The notes below the pieces were generated by a model. That model worked only from the letters and a program-made list of their open reading frames with translations, was not told the origin of the DNA and made no database searches. 64,000 nt of DNA from Membranipora membranacea (lineage: Eukaryota; Bryozoa; Gymnolaemata; Cheilostomatida; Membraniporidae): the NCBI GenBank assembly GCA_914767715.1, contig OU612075.1:9052001-9116000 (forward strand), written 5' to 3'. Made by a program: the position numbers and the translations under genes. Positions 37,601 to 50,675 of the stretch are shown here, in pieces; positions within the stretch are counted from its first letter, which is position 1, and the number at the start of each line of letters is the position of its first letter.

Positions 37601-39499
37601 TGATATACCATATCTTGTTTCCAATTTTATTGCATTAATTTGTACCTCTCTCCTGCCCTGCCATTTGCCAAGGTTTGGCATTGAGTTTTTTATAAGATTG
37701 GGTGGACAACTCCAGATATTTTAATGAGTTTTTTCTGTAGGAGCAGAGAGGACATGCCCAGTAGTTTAAGTATTTGCAAGAGGAAAAAGCTTGACCTTTA
37801 CACATGCTTGGAACACAAAAATGAACCTTATCACAATATAAGAATCCTACCACTTTGGCTAGTGGTAATTGGCACTGGATTGCCCAAAAACTAGGTTAAC
37901 TCAACTCTAGCTAACACTTCCGACCTACGGTATTTACTGTTGTACACACTATGAACGACATGAGTCAGGAAAGACTTTCCCTTCCAAAGACAATCATTTC
38001 AAAAGTGGAGAAAAAAACCCAGAACTTTGCTTTGAGTTTCAGCTTTATACTTCTGACAGACTACCGGGCAAATTCCCTTATCGAGGGCCAAGTCAGTCAG
38101 GATACTGTCATTTGACGAACAATCGCTGTTCCATGTGATATTTCCAGAGTCTAAACCAGAAAGAAGTGCACCATATTTTTATAGCAACTAAACAACTATC
38201 ACCACAGGCCTTGTTCTGGACCCATGTGCTACCATTTTGGTGTAGTATTCACGGGAGGAAAAGTTGGCTTTTATCCACAAGCTTGAAGTTCAAAGCAAGC
38301 GTACATTACTCAATCCGATTACTTTCCATAAACTCCCACCTAAGATTGTGAAAATCAGTGCTAGGTAAAATTAAATCACCCCAAGCTTGCTCAACTAGAC
38401 CCTTATTTGGTTCTCTAGGGGAGTAAACCTCACGACAAAACTTACTTGGTTTTTGAAGTATAGTCTGAGCGGGTTTGATCTGTGCAGGTTTTGTAACAAT
38501 AGTCCTGGTCGCTACTCCTGATGATGTGCCGGCTGTAACCAATTCACCATTCGTATCTATGATCCCTGCCTGTTAGCAGATAAATAAAATATCAAACTGT
38601 AGTTTTGGTCATACACTCATACCATGGATACAAAAATCTGCTTATTTCAATGAACTTCCTTGATTTGTTACTGATGAGGGAGAGGGAGTTCATAGTTTAT
38701 ACTGCAGGTTTAGTCATACGCTGATACTGTAATACTGGAATACTGGATATCAAATAAGCCTTGACCATTGTGTAATCAATGTACAGTCAAAATCACACAA
38801 AAAAACAGCTCCAGCACAGACAAGCAGTAAAACTTTACTATACTTTTTTGATTATCACTGAAAGATATTACGGTAAACATGAAATTGTAAGAATAACTGC
38901 AAGTCATTATATAAGTTCATCATATAAGCACATATGAAAGTTTTTAACTTTTTAGAATATATATAAGTTCATAGCATATAATTTGATGAAGCGCTTTGCC
39001 AGTGCAGACAGAGGCTCCTACATAAGACTTTGATGACAATGAGGTGAGAACTGATCCTACCTGCTTAGCTAGAGGACCCAGGTCATCATTCTCCCTGAAA
39101 TATCTCTCAAATTCTTCCTTGAGCTCACCTTTGGAAGGTGTTCCTAAATTTACTGTTTTCACGGGGCTTCCTGCAATGAAAAGATCGTCAATTTATACTA
39201 TCACAGCATTCAAACATTTGTTAATGAAGTAAAAATTCAAATCTCAAGTTGTAGGCTATAGTTACTTCTTACAGAGACAAAACAGTACAACCTGCATTGG
39301 AAATGCTATAAGACAATCTTGGGTGATATTCTATGTTCTATTCTATTATTAATACAGTGCTAATTTGGGGAACAAAAAACGGAGCAAAATGTGTATCTGT
39401 AAAAACTTGATCATTACATAGGCCTGAATCTTCACCTGTCTGCTACTCACCTGAATCGTCGACCCAAAGACTAGTCAGTGTGGCCGCAGAGCTTGACAT
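31649..39499 (-). CDS. TFDP1: Transcription factor DP (E2F dimerisation partner)
   Basis: Nine exons: 39451..39499 (ATG), 39061..39170, 38446..38569, 37033..37103, 36177..36334, 35207..35372, 33432..33572, 32560..32777, 31649..31889 (stop). They sum to 1,278 nt, 425 residues with all phases compatible, close to the 410 of human TFDP1. Exon 6 has the start of the winged-helix DNA-binding domain ([26 protein letters not shown]). Exon 7 completes it ([20 protein letters not shown], then [12 protein letters not shown]). Exon 8 has the leucine-rich dimerisation helix ([20 protein letters not shown]) and [20 protein letters not shown]. Exon 9 has [20 protein letters not shown]. The protein pairs with E2F to control cell-cycle genes in the nucleus. 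The C-terminus ends in a basic, polar stretch ([20 protein letters not shown]) without the acidic tail of vertebrate DP1. Exons 2-5 form a less conserved N-terminal region. The gene looks intact. Confidence 0.97.
34019..34066. repeat. Intronic hairpin
   Basis: 'catgaccatagacttgtagaga' and 'tctctataagtctatggccatg' are near-perfect inverses (two mismatches) inside the intron between TFDP exons 6 and 7. Confidence 0.85.
34376..34458. repeat. 26-bp inverted repeat with a G14 loop
   Basis: The left arm 34376-34401 (tagcctgtcttgacaagctt...) and right arm 34433-34458 match with one mismatch. The loop holds 14 consecutive G (34402-34415). It lies in the same TFDP intron. Confidence 0.9.
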
Positions 39500-42400
39500 G
39501 GTCAAACCTCCAAACACAGCAATAACGCCATAAAATCTACAAGAGACACATACACTCTATGTTAAGTATCTGTAAGCGCACATAAACCCAATTATATACA
39601 TGCCACCAGGGAGAATGGATCAGTTACATGATTTGGTCCCATATTCCTTTCACACAACGATTCTCAATTCTCCCTGGTATGACCAAACTCATTTGTAAGT
39701 AAAAAATCATCAAATCACAAGCCACGACATTCCAAAATGACGATAACAAAATACTCGTAATGTCAGCTCAAGGGCCAGGCCAATAACTAAACTAAGTTGT
39801 TAGATATTTATACCTAGTGCATTCTAAATAACATAAAATATCACTTGATGTAGAAGGTAAACAGATGAAGTATGACTGGGTAGGGCCGGTATGAGGGTGA
39901 GCGCTGGGCGGCTCGGATGGTAAAGATGTGTGGCAATCCTATGTTTTTCATACCAATAATTAGTAGAACGAGTCTGTGGGCAAAAAGACACCCGACTATA
40001 AAACCAGACCTGTCTCTTCTTCTGTATTGATGGATGGGTGATCAGGATGCGTTCTCAGACAGAGCAGTAGCAGGACCAGCTAATGAGTAAGTCTACTCAT
40101 ATAATGACTGGCCAGAATATAACTCTTCTGGGTTTCTGGGTGGGCAAGCAAGGACTTTTTTTAATTTACATAACATGGATTTAGTTGGGAAAACTCCCTG
40201 ATAGTATTATTCAAAAAGACAACAGATCACTCTAACTAACTTGTCAACAACCAACCAACCAACTCCTTGAACCAACCAAGCAGGGCCTTACATCAAAGAC
40301 GACATCACGCTAGACCGCATAGGGCGGCGTAAGGGGCGTGCCTCAGTTTTTGGACATAGCTACATAAGGTTTGGACATTGTTCCAGAATACCATCCCATG
40401 GGTAGGGCATTTGGGTTCAGAGTGGGTACATGTACCCATCCAGTAGGGCATCAGTAGTATTGTCCTCTGAGTTTCCTTAGAGCCTTACAGCAGGTTTCCC
40501 CTTAACCTGGTTCACTGGCTGACTGGTCCTTCCCTACCATGTCAATCAATTCATTGCCAGGCCCAGAGTGATGCTGGTTTAGGGGTAAACCTGTGAAGTT
40601 TGGAACTGAACTGGAATTTCAATAGTAAATTTAGTAAATAAATAGACTAGTAATTTAATTAGTAAGTAAACATTAACAACAACAAACTTCTTGAATTTTT
40701 CATTAATTTTCCATACATACATACCAGTTTTTATGAGTATAACAGCTTATAACCTTGGGATAATTATTAAGGTGCATGTGGTCACACATCAGAGAGTGGT
40801 TTGGTAGGTTTTGTGCTCCTAACTGGTTACTGCAGTTTGACATACAACAAATCAGCTGCTGTGCTGTCAGGCTACAATACATCCAAAGCTGGCGGTGTCA
40901 AGGTTAATACAAATGCTCCTGTACCGTTCTTTCGCAACTTTGTTGACCCATATTGATTGCACCATCGATATTATATTATTTGTGTCACTCTGACCTATTT
41001 TGTAAAAAAGAAAGCACACATATTAACTTTGCACCCTAGTTTTCATGGACCTAATTGGGCAATTTGGTGCGCATGCGTAATGGCCATTGATTGATAGAGA
41101 AGTTGGTTTACCTTGTAATCTAGGGTAGGTAACTCCTCATTATATTGATCATTTTATCTGCATCATTAGAGCAATGAACTAGTTCATTGGTTAGAGGGAC
41201 TCCTTGATCCTGAAACTGCCAAAGATCACTCTATCTTTTGTGAATGATTCGGGGATGAATTTTGCCTAGTTGAAAACCCAATTGTGTGAGGATTGTGACT
41301 TGTGAGCGAAGTGATAGCGACATACTCGGATTGAAAAAAAACATCGCTTATTCTTATTGACAGACCACTCAAATTATTGGAAAGTGCAGCCAAAAATCAA
41401 GAAAAGACCTCCGAGGTCACATTGATGGGTGGAAAAATCTACAGCTCTCCATCGATGATTACACAACAGATAATGTTAGGTGAATAAGATGTAATGTTGT
41501 TATTGTGCCGTCCAGTGGTTCTATCAGATGCAGTGAAGCAGTAATTTGTGACAATTTAATGTAAAAGGTCCAAAATATGTTATATTTGTCGTAATGAATG
41601 CATAAATGGTGTGGAAAATACCTAAGGTAGGTTCAAAGTTCTATATATTTGAATCATCTTGACAAACAGATAAGGTATGGCCATTGAAAATAAATGCCTG
41701 GAATTAATGCAGCATGTTGTTTAGCCGGTAGCTTGTTAGATAGTTTCAGGCTGTAAAGTTAACTAGAAAGCAAAAATCGTTGTTGATTTGGCTGAAAACT
41801 AAGTAAGTCACCATTTCAAAACAGAGTGAGTCAAAGTATGCAAAAAGAGCCATATATCTCTTTCAAGCAGTGAACAAAGGATAGAGGGAGAGGATAAACA
41901 GTCACAGTCTGTGAATCGCTAATTTAAAAAGCTTGGCTAATTCAGAGTAATTCCTAGTGTGGGGAAATCACATCAGAACATGCCTGTTGGACGCATCTTA
42001 GAAATCATTCACCTCACTATTAGCGCATGAGTGATTTAAAATACAGCAAACCGTAAATTAAAGTTCGAATTTACCTTACACTCATGCATTGCTGTATTTG
42101 TAGAAGAGAGGCGGAGGGGTAAACCAACTCAAAGCCAGGTATAGGTCATAGTCAAAGATACATGTCTGACTAATGCTCTTGATTTTGTGAGGAAGTGCAG
42201 ACTTATCACAGCGGCCATATTTTTGTTTAAAAGAAAAAATGGGCAGCAATTATCAGGCTAGGGGAGTGGGGTATTTAGGTTAACCAATTAAAAAACTTCA
42301 AAATTACATCTTCCTCCCTCCAAATTTGATTTTTTTCGTTTTGTTTCAATTGTTTTTGGCACCAGGGTGGATTTCTAGCTTTCGATTGTGACCCTGCCAT

Positions 42401-44369
42401 TCCTGAATCCGCTACATTTTGCCACGTAAATTTTGCCAATGCTATGTTTTGCCAATCACAATTTGCCAAAGAGATCTCATTTTTGCCAAAGTCATTTTGC
42501 CGATCACATGTAATTTTAGCTGAGACCGTCCGATTAGTATGAGCTCGTAATGGAAGCAAAAAAGACCGAAGAGTGAATAGCGGCTAGCTCACTAGCGCAA
42601 ACAACTGTTTCCGTTCGGGGGATTGTGAGATGTGGCAATCGTTTGCAAACCTTATTCTTACTGCAAGGCCAGGGGTCATTGGTTTGCCTCCCACTCAAGA
42701 CCCTAGGGGTCTGTTATTGATGCTACTATGACAAAACAAATGAAAATGGATTTGATATATCTCTGTTTTCATGACAAATATTAGTTATTTCATCCTATTC
42801 ACTATTTCAATTTGTTCCAGATCATCCATGAGAACGCCTTGGCTGAGTTGAATTCGGTATGGCGTACACAAGAATTAACACAATTAACTATTATTTCAAC
42901 AGCACCTTGAATTTGGTACGGATACAATTAAAAAGGTTTTACTGTCTTTGAAAGCCAAAACATTCATGTTGCATTTCTAGCTGATTTAACTATCTGAAGT
43001 AGCGAATGCTGCTGTGTTTAATTTGTAGCCTCAGAGACAGTTTTTTAATGCAGCTGCACCCATCACAGTAAATAAAGGTTAAGAACCTCAGATCCAGAGC
43101 TGATTTTTTTTCTTATCATGTAAGTCCATAAGAATATTCCATTCTCCCTGGGCTCCCGATCTCTCTCCCTGATCTCTCTCAACGATCAACCGCACCATGA
43201 GAACCAGTAGCAACATCCATCATTATTTGACTGATTTGTGAATTGCAAGTAAAAAACGAAGAGCACAGTGTATTCTGGGTGCTCAGACGTTTCATGGCAC
43301 TTTCGTAAGAGATGATAAGTTTAAAAAAAAATTTTATTTAATTTTTAAAAACAATTTGGGTGTGCTCTAGGCAGGTTAATCCGGGTACTAAAAATTATTA
43401 AAAGGAATACAGTTTTTCAGATACTTTGTTTATTAGAAGATAGCTCAATTTTTTTTGGTATAACTACTATAGAGATACATGCGTTAAATTCAAAAGAAGG
43501 TGGAGTAACAAAAATATGGCACCGGCAACATTGACCATTTTGAGCGACTTAGCGGTCTAAGTATAACACTAAAGAGTCAACAAAATATTGCGTTTAGAAC
43601 TTAGATGTGATAAATAGTGGTCCTGGTCGCATGATTCAGACTACTGTGTCAGCAATCCTATCTTAACATAATTGCTGATTAGGTTGATCACCTGATCTCT
43701 CAGTCCCCGAGTGTTAACCTACAATGATTATCAAACCTGATTACATGATATGCCCAGTGTCATTTATCTGACAAGAAGCAACCTACGATATATAACATAG
43801 ATAGGCAATCAGTAAAAAGATTGGTATCAGGTTTGTAGTATCATTCTACAGTTCTCAGTCTGATTTAGAATAGCGGTCTAGTTTAGCAAACAGCCTGTGG
43901 CCCAGTTTCAGTTTGGATGAGAAAGTACTAAAAAGGTATTATTTTAATTATAATTATGACAAATAGTACTTTTTAGAACCCTCTCATCTCAACTTTTAGT
44001 GAGAATCAGCTGAAACTAGGTCATAGGCGATCTAGACTAAGAGCTTTAGAATGCTATAAAAGACCTGATAAGGGCTTCCAGCATATTGAAAGACTTTTGC
44101 GGCTAAAGAGGGTTCAACTTCAAAGGTAAGCAAATAAGATCCTTCCTGATCTTAAGTTGTGTCAGACATCACACCGTAATGATGCGAAATAATAAGAAAC
44201 ACAGAGCACAGGATTGGTGCAAGGAAGGTTCTTGTTTTGCCTATGTTTGGAGTTGGCCCCCTCTACTGATATGTCGTTTATCGGCAGAGGGGGAAACTCC
44301 AAATTCTGTTATCATGACATGAATATTGCTGGTCTTAGAAGATATACTATACTTTGTTGTCACACTTAC
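39500..44369. other. Intergenic; repeats, no gene seen
   Basis: Between the TFDP start and the acyl-CoA synthetase remnant I find no exon. At 42416-42505 'ttttgcca' recurs six times at 14-20 bp spacing. At 43893-44028 an imperfect inverted repeat has arms gcctgtggcccagtttcag...gatgagaaagtactaaaaag, resembling a small MITE. The expected C-terminal exons of the acyl-CoA synthetase are not visible here. Confidence 0.5.
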
Positions 44370-45023
44370 CCAGTCTTTAGATAACCATCATCTGTATACA
44401 GCTCTCTAGTTTTCTGTGGATCATCCTTGTGGCCTGAGAAAAGTTTGTAGATTTTACCTGTATCTCATCTTCCTCGCCTATATCAACAACATTACCTGCG
44501 GTGTCCACCAACCTCACCTGAGAAAGAATAATATCGATGTCAATGTTGTGATGTGGTGAGATGTGCTTCATATACATCAATAAGTCTAGTGAGGACAACA
44601 TACCATAGGCATGTATTGTTGTGTTAGATGACTACAGATGTCTTTTAAACATAATTACAATGAAAGTCCAACAAATCGATGAGGCTAGGAGGACCATATA
44701 AAAGTGTATGTATTGTTTAGTTGGATGACGACAGAGTTCAGATTTCTTATAAATATAACCTTGGAGGTAATCAATTTGAGTTTATAAGATGTATCTGTAC
44801 ACCCTATATAAGTCAAGAATTTGCAAAAGGACAAGTACAACTCTTCTTACAAGCATGAACTAGGGAAACTCACGGTAACTTACGGTTGCTAAAGCTTTTT
44901 TTATTTTTGACACAAACCTACGCCAGACAACCCCAAACTTAGCTTAACTATTGTGAAGCTAACTTTCACTTCTATAGGACATTATGAAGTAATGTTTGAA
45001 ATCCAATACTTTCATATTACTTT

Positions 45024-45044
45024 AGACAGACAGACAGACAGACA
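45024..45044. repeat. (gaca)n microsatellite
   Basis: About five tandem 'gaca' units within an intron of the acyl-CoA synthetase remnant. Confidence 0.9.
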
Positions 45045-47300
45045 TCCGACAAGTGTGCCTTGTGTCAAGATTTTGTAAGATGTGATTGTCACAAGAACGA
45101 TCAATATTCAATGCTGATGAATGCTGGTGGTAGGGTACTATGACATGAAGCAGGCGGGTATGCTGTTATATATATTGTGTACCCCTAGATGACCGGACAG
45201 AGACTAATTTATTTGAGTGAGATCAGACGAATATTCCTTCACCTAAGAACCTATCTCCCACTAACCTCCGCATTAAGAGAAGCAGTTAGTTTGCATTCCA
45301 TTCTGTCTTCTTCTGCTTGCTCTGAGGAGCCAAATGAACTTTGTCCAATGAGGTTACATTCCGACATACCGTAAAGAATCTGAAATAAATACAAGAAGGG
45401 TCATCAGGATATCAGGCCATTAGGACCAGTTTCATTCCTTACTTTATTCAAAAATGTGACCAATACTGACAATACTACCTCCTCATAAAGCAAAATAACC
45501 AGCATTATTAGTCATACCTAGTCTGAGCCCCCCAGACTTTTGCCCCTCGCCCAACGGCCCCCCAGAGACATAGTTGGGTACAATATGGGCTGCTCGATCC
45601 TAGCTGCCATCTGTTTGCAGGTTGTTTGTGGCCTTTCTCAATCCAAAAAATCATAAGTTCCACAAAAAGATCTATCTGCGTCTGCAGATCACCATAAACA
45701 CTGATATGTAGAGGCCAAATATCTTAAAATGATTATTGGATTTTAACTCACAGCTACCCTTCCACAAAGGTTTTCTGCAGACGTTCCCTGTAGCCTCTAG
45801 ATACATCTGTCCTCCTAATGCTACAATAATCATTGGCCTTAGTGTGCTGTGGTGAATAGCCATATACTCTGATACCGGGTCTAGACTCTGTGGTGGTAAG
45901 GCTATGTTGGTGACGCTACATTATTACTATCTTATCATCTTCTGCAATAGATTACCAGAGTATTTTATTACTGGAAGACACACTAATTTTGAGATAAAAC
46001 TGTTTTAGTTCAGATGCTTAGACTTTGTTCGGGTCATTGATAGTGGCATTCCATTATCAATGGTTAATAATTGAATGCCACACCGAGCCCCAACCTAAAA
46101 CCACTAACACAGACCCAAGAAAATTTCCCTCACTTAGACTATAACACTGAGTTTGCATAGTTGAGCATCTGTGATCTGTCATTCATTATTTGGCACAAGT
46201 ATTTTAAATGTGCCACCCACAGTTACAGCAAATAGATTTGGGGAGTCACAGTAATCTCTATATAATACACTAAAGCTTCATTAGTTTACTCATTGTCTAT
46301 CCATTACATATTCACATAATACAACATGAATCATGGCAGTGATTGTGGTTAGTTGTAAAAAAACTTAGCTGGTTACAAGTGGCACATTAATTTGGAGTTG
46401 TCAGCTTAATTCATCAACTGTACAAGAGTGGACAACCTCTCAAGCCAGTATTTAATCACAAAATACATACCACAAGACAAACTGAAGTATGGTGGATGAC
46501 AAGTTAAATTACGGTAATTTATTTTACTGTGTTATTCATTGAATGGTGATTGATATCAACCAATAAGTTTGACTTACTTTTCCTTAATTATGGCAGCGCA
46601 GCATTGCTCAGCATAATTTTCTCCAGGCAGGGATGGAGCATTATCTGGGGTGATGACTAGTTTACGGGTGAGCCCGAATGCACAGCACAGCGTATTATCG
46701 TTGTCATAATGTCATTTTGGTAGTTTGGTATCATACCTGCATGCAAATATAAAAGTAAAAAAAAAATTATGAGAGCTCACCCTGACATTTATGAGAACGA
46801 ATATTCTAAATTTCAATTTGAACGGTGATAACCTTGCAATGATACTTTAAATATCTTTAACTACAATAGAGGCACTTGGACGTTGCTATCGGAGTAAACT
46901 CTCTTCACTTAAGCATTATCTATATCTTGTGATAGTGGAATGCTCATTATCTAAATGACATGTGGAAGATAGGAAAACATGCGAGAGCTAATCAAACAGG
47001 AAGGTTATCGTCACAAAACTAATTATTTCAAACTCACACTGATGATTTTGATTCGTAGTTGTCCTTCTAAAAATGAACGACTAGAGCTGAAAATACCTGA
47101 CCATCACATCCATCGCCTACAAATACCACTTTAGGCTTAGCTATATTCAAAGCTTTAATGATTGTCTGCTCTCTTGGTATAAATATATGAGGATACTGAA
47201 ATATAGAATTAAATATTTTACACATGAGCTGCTAGTTTTTAAACTCAAAACACTGATCAATGACACACTAGGAATGAGTCATGTGTACTTCGCTAGTTCT

Positions 47301-47351
47301 AGTTTGATCAAGTTTGCCTGCACTTGAGTTGTAGGTAAACTTGATCAAACT
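47301..47351. repeat. Perfect 15-bp inverted repeat, MITE-related
   Basis: 'agtttgatcaagttt' (47301-47315) and its inverse (47337-47351). The sequence between and around it resembles the MITE at 28746-28861. Confidence 0.8.
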
Positions 47352-49247
47352 TGGTCTTGTTTTTCGAAGACAGAAAACAACCAGCCATGTGATTTGTCAA
47401 GTGATTTTCCCATCTTCATTTATCCATTTTTATCGCTCAGAGTTTATCAGTAGGGATGATGTGACTTTACGTCAATCAAAAAACACAAAATAACATATAT
47501 AACAGCAGATGAGGAGGTTCTCCCAGAGATTTCCCTCAGAATGGCGTTTGTACTCGTAGACAATGTCTTTACTTACAGCGCTGGCTATACCAACAGACGC
47601 ACAGCCTGCCCACAGAGACAGGACACGGTTAGAGACACAGCCTGTTACAGCTACACAGTCCTGTCTTACCTCCAGACCTAATGACAGCAATCCCTTTGCG
47701 TACTGATCTGCCTGTGAAAAGATATACCTGTTATTACTGAATCCTATTCAAGATGCCAATATCAACCTCATCATATTCATATCCTTAAACAGATGGAAAA
47801 ATGAGGCCAGGCTTCAAATCAAAAAATATAAATGTAATCACTAATTTGGGAATGACGAATCAGAATGCTTTGAGTCCAGGCAAATTGATATTAATATAGG
47901 CCTACAACATTAAATATACGGTGTTACTGTTAGGAGGGACATAGGTAAATGTTAGTATTAGTAGGATTAGTATATAAAAGTCCCCATACATTCACACAAG
48001 GTGGAAAAGGGTACATAACATTCTGCAAGCATGCTAATAGAACACTCTAAATGACCGACTGCTCCCCAATGATGGATCAGTTATGTTGTCATCTACAGTC
48101 ATTTTTAAAGCTAACGAAGGCCATATTACTGGGCAACATGCAAAGAAAAAAATCTTTTTACTAGAGAAAATTCAACACCCCTCTGGTTAATGACATCGTT
48201 GTTTGTAACAGTGTTCTGAAAACAATTATGTGCTGTTAAATGCTCTAGTTCAGCCATCAAAGGTTTTTTGCAGGCATGGTATCAGAGGAGGGATTGTTGA
48301 TTGGTTGAAGACATTCATCATCAGAGCGCCATCCGGATGGGTTTTTTGCAGCAAATATAACTGCTGCATGCCTATCCAAATGGGTACTTTACAATCAACA
48401 GTTGCCAAATGACCATCCGAATGGGTTCAAGAGCAGTACTATATGCTGCAGCAAACCAATCCCAGATAGGTTTGTCGTCCTGGTCATGAAAAAACCCATT
48501 TCCTTCATTACAAACCGCTGTCAGAGGTTGCAACCAGATGCATTGTCTATCTTTCTGATGCCAAGCGGACATCCGGTGGTTGCCAAATAGGCATCCGGAT
48601 GGCCCTTTTGCAGAGATGTGTGGTGGATGGCCATTCACCGGACATATTATTCGCACCACAAGGTTCGCTGTGAGATGGCACACACTCATACATCCTGGAG
48701 GCTGCCCAGTGCAGAGCAGACTGACAACAATAGTAGCACATCAGTTCAGATCTGAGATATGGAGAATGGAAAATGTTGTAATAAACTCTTGTTGTTTAGA
48801 TACATAACTTTGATGAGGTTTGATACGTAATCCGAATGTTACGTATTGGGGGTCCAACTTAGCCCAGTGCTAAGGTTTACATCTTTCAGATTAAGGCTGA
48901 GTTGTAAAAATAATTACTATAGCTATGGGTAGAAACCAAGTTAGCAGGTCTGTCTGTAAGCCCAGATCAAAGTTGTCTCTTTCTCAGGTCAGTCGTATGT
49001 CCTTCCAAGTATGTCCTAGGCTTGTGAAGATAATTACTTGAAAGCTAAGAATATAGTTTTCAGTAATTATGAGGAGTGACTCAGTCATCGTCAATGTAGA
49101 AAGCCATGGTTTGTGTAATAACCACTTAATTACTACCAATGGTGTGTAAACGTATCTCATGAGGTGGCCGTCAACATCCATTACTCATGTCTCATAGGCT
49201 TCAAACCCTTGAGTGAGGCTTAAATAAGAGTGAGATTATCGCACTCT

Positions 49248-49513
49248 CATTACAAAATAAAGTACAGTTATGCTGTAGTATGTTGGATAGGTCCTGGGGG
49301 CCGATGTCTGGGAGACATGTGCCAAGAAGACTATATGAGAGTTATATAACAAAAGGCCTTTTTTTTTGGGTAACAAAGGAGTACAATGGTAGGCACAGTT
49401 TGCTTGTCTGAATACATGTTGGGTGTGTGTGATTGATGGTTGGGGAGTGTGTATGCTAGCCTATGTAGGAACCACTGGTAAAGGGTATTTTACAACTGTA
49501 GTTTATTTTGTAA
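49248..49513. mobile_element. MITE copy 1, about 22-bp terminal inverted repeats
   Basis: Begins 'cattacaaaataaagtacag' and ends with the inverse, 'ctgtagtttattttgtaa'. Internal sequence (gttggataggtcctgggggc, gacatgtgccaag, aaaggcctttt) is shared with copies 2 and 3. Too short for a transposase. Confidence 0.85.
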
Positions 49514-49804
49514 ATCTACGCTCATTTATTTGGGCTTTTTTTCCCAAAGCATTCACCTTTGGAGAAAGATTTATGCTGTTCTGAATGGGCATTAAAACTG
49601 TTGCTGGCGATTGGTGTGTATAGGACATGTCTTACAGCACTCAACGCCTATAAAGCATTGTTGTTTGTGGTGTAGTGTAGAGTCAGTGACTAAATCTTAG
49701 TACTATGTATGTGATATTGTGTTCTGTTTGTTTATTCTCTCTTTTTTTTAAGTGCTTACTAGTATCCATCAGGTTAGGTCACTCATATTGCCTTAGTTGA
49801 TGCC

Positions 49805-50129
49805 CATTACAAAATAAAGTACAGTTCTAAAAGACCCTGTTGGATAGGCCCTGGGGGCCGATGTCAGGGAGACATGCCCCAAAGCACCTATGAGAGTTGT
49901 GTAACAAAAGGCCTTTTGTTTGGTGAACAAAGGAGTACAATGGCAGGCAAAGTGTGCTTGTCTGAATGCATGTTGGATTCATGTGATTGCATGCTGGGAC
50001 GCGTGTATGCTAGGCTCAGCTCTCTACATTCGCTACACTCATTTGTGGGTATACACAATCCACCCGCTGCTACGATATGTAGGAACCACTGGTAAAGGGT
50101 ATTTCACAACTGTACTTTATGTTGTAATG
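49805..50129. mobile_element. MITE copy 2
   Basis: Same family as 49248-49513, longer by about 60 bp. Left end 'cattacaaaataaagtacag', right end 'ctgtactttatgttgtaatg'. Both ends and the interior align with copy 1. Confidence 0.88.
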
Positions 50130-50557
50130 ACAGTCCATGTCTGGCCTGCTGCTAATGTGTGAGATTATATTATTTCTTATTTTTTTCCTTATCCTTGCAT
50201 GTGAGCTCATATAGTGTGATAAACCTATATGTTCAATAGGTAATGGTGACTCACATTCTGACAACATCTATTCTCTCTCTCCCCTCAAGTTACCCCTAAT
50301 GGCTAATGGTCATAATACTGGATTAATATCCTATATGCCTCGAACTGGCTCCTCGGATCAATTGGGAAGTAAGTAAGAAGGGGGACACATGAATGCTGTA
50401 AGATAAGTCCCATACCCTACAGCACATGCCAAACGTCTCACAACACTCCATGACCAATCTATCTGCTAACCTTACTTACAATACTGAAGTGATTCTTTAG
50501 TACTCTCGGCCCGACTTGGGTTTGCAAGCCTAAGCAAAGACATCAAATGTCTTACTT

Positions 50558-50675
50558 CATTACAAAATAAAGTAAAGTTCTAAAAGACCCTGTTGGATAG
50601 GCCCTGGGGCGGATGTCTGGGAGACATGTCCCAAGACACCTATGAGAGTTGTATAGCAAAAGGCCTTTTGTTTGA
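50558..50675. mobile_element. MITE copy 3, right end missing
   Basis: Starts 'cattacaaaataaagtaaag' and follows the family through 'aacaaaaggccttttgtttg', then becomes unrelated. It is truncated. Confidence 0.8.

Larger units (their letters stand above)
44370..47711 (-). pseudogene. Acyl-CoA synthetase (AMP-binding) remnant
   Basis: Exons on the minus strand: 47577..47711 (ADQYAKGLLSLGLEVRQDCV), 47097..47195 (IIKALNIAKPKVVFVGDG), 46578..46736 (mixed frames), about 45750..45890 (STLRPMIIVALGGQ, then another frame), 45266..45379 (ILYGMSECNL) and 44370..44517 (VRLVDTAGNVVDIGEEDEIQ, then DPQKTREL...DDGYLKTG). YGMSE and the V-x-L-V-D...G-E-x-x-E-I block are hallmarks of the adenylate-forming family, which activates fatty acids with ATP and CoA. 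Frame breaks occur within the 45750 exon after GGQ and within the 44370 exon after the EIQ block. I find no Thr/Ser-Gly-rich ATP loop and no C-terminal domain. The order of parts is correct for one gene. Family assignment is firm, subfamily (perhaps ACSF2-like) is not. Confidence 0.7.

Noticed and set aside
42275-42559. Minus-strand frame with repeated W-Q-N and A-K patterns
   Set aside because: The pattern comes from the TTTTGCCA repeats, not from protein repeats.
44457-44480. 24-nt micro-intron with GT-AG ends in the acyl-CoA synthetase exon
   Set aside because: It would restore the frame, but is shorter than any credible spliceosomal intron. Continued reading with one missing base fits the family better.
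48230-48800. Overlapping open frames on both strands near 48.2-48.8 kb
   Set aside because: They stem from recurring 'catccggatgg'-like phrases in non-coding sequence. No splice sites or homology were recognised.
49248-50675. CRISPR-like array of three repeats
   Set aside because: The units are hundreds of bases long with terminal inverted repeats in an intron-bearing genome. They are MITEs.
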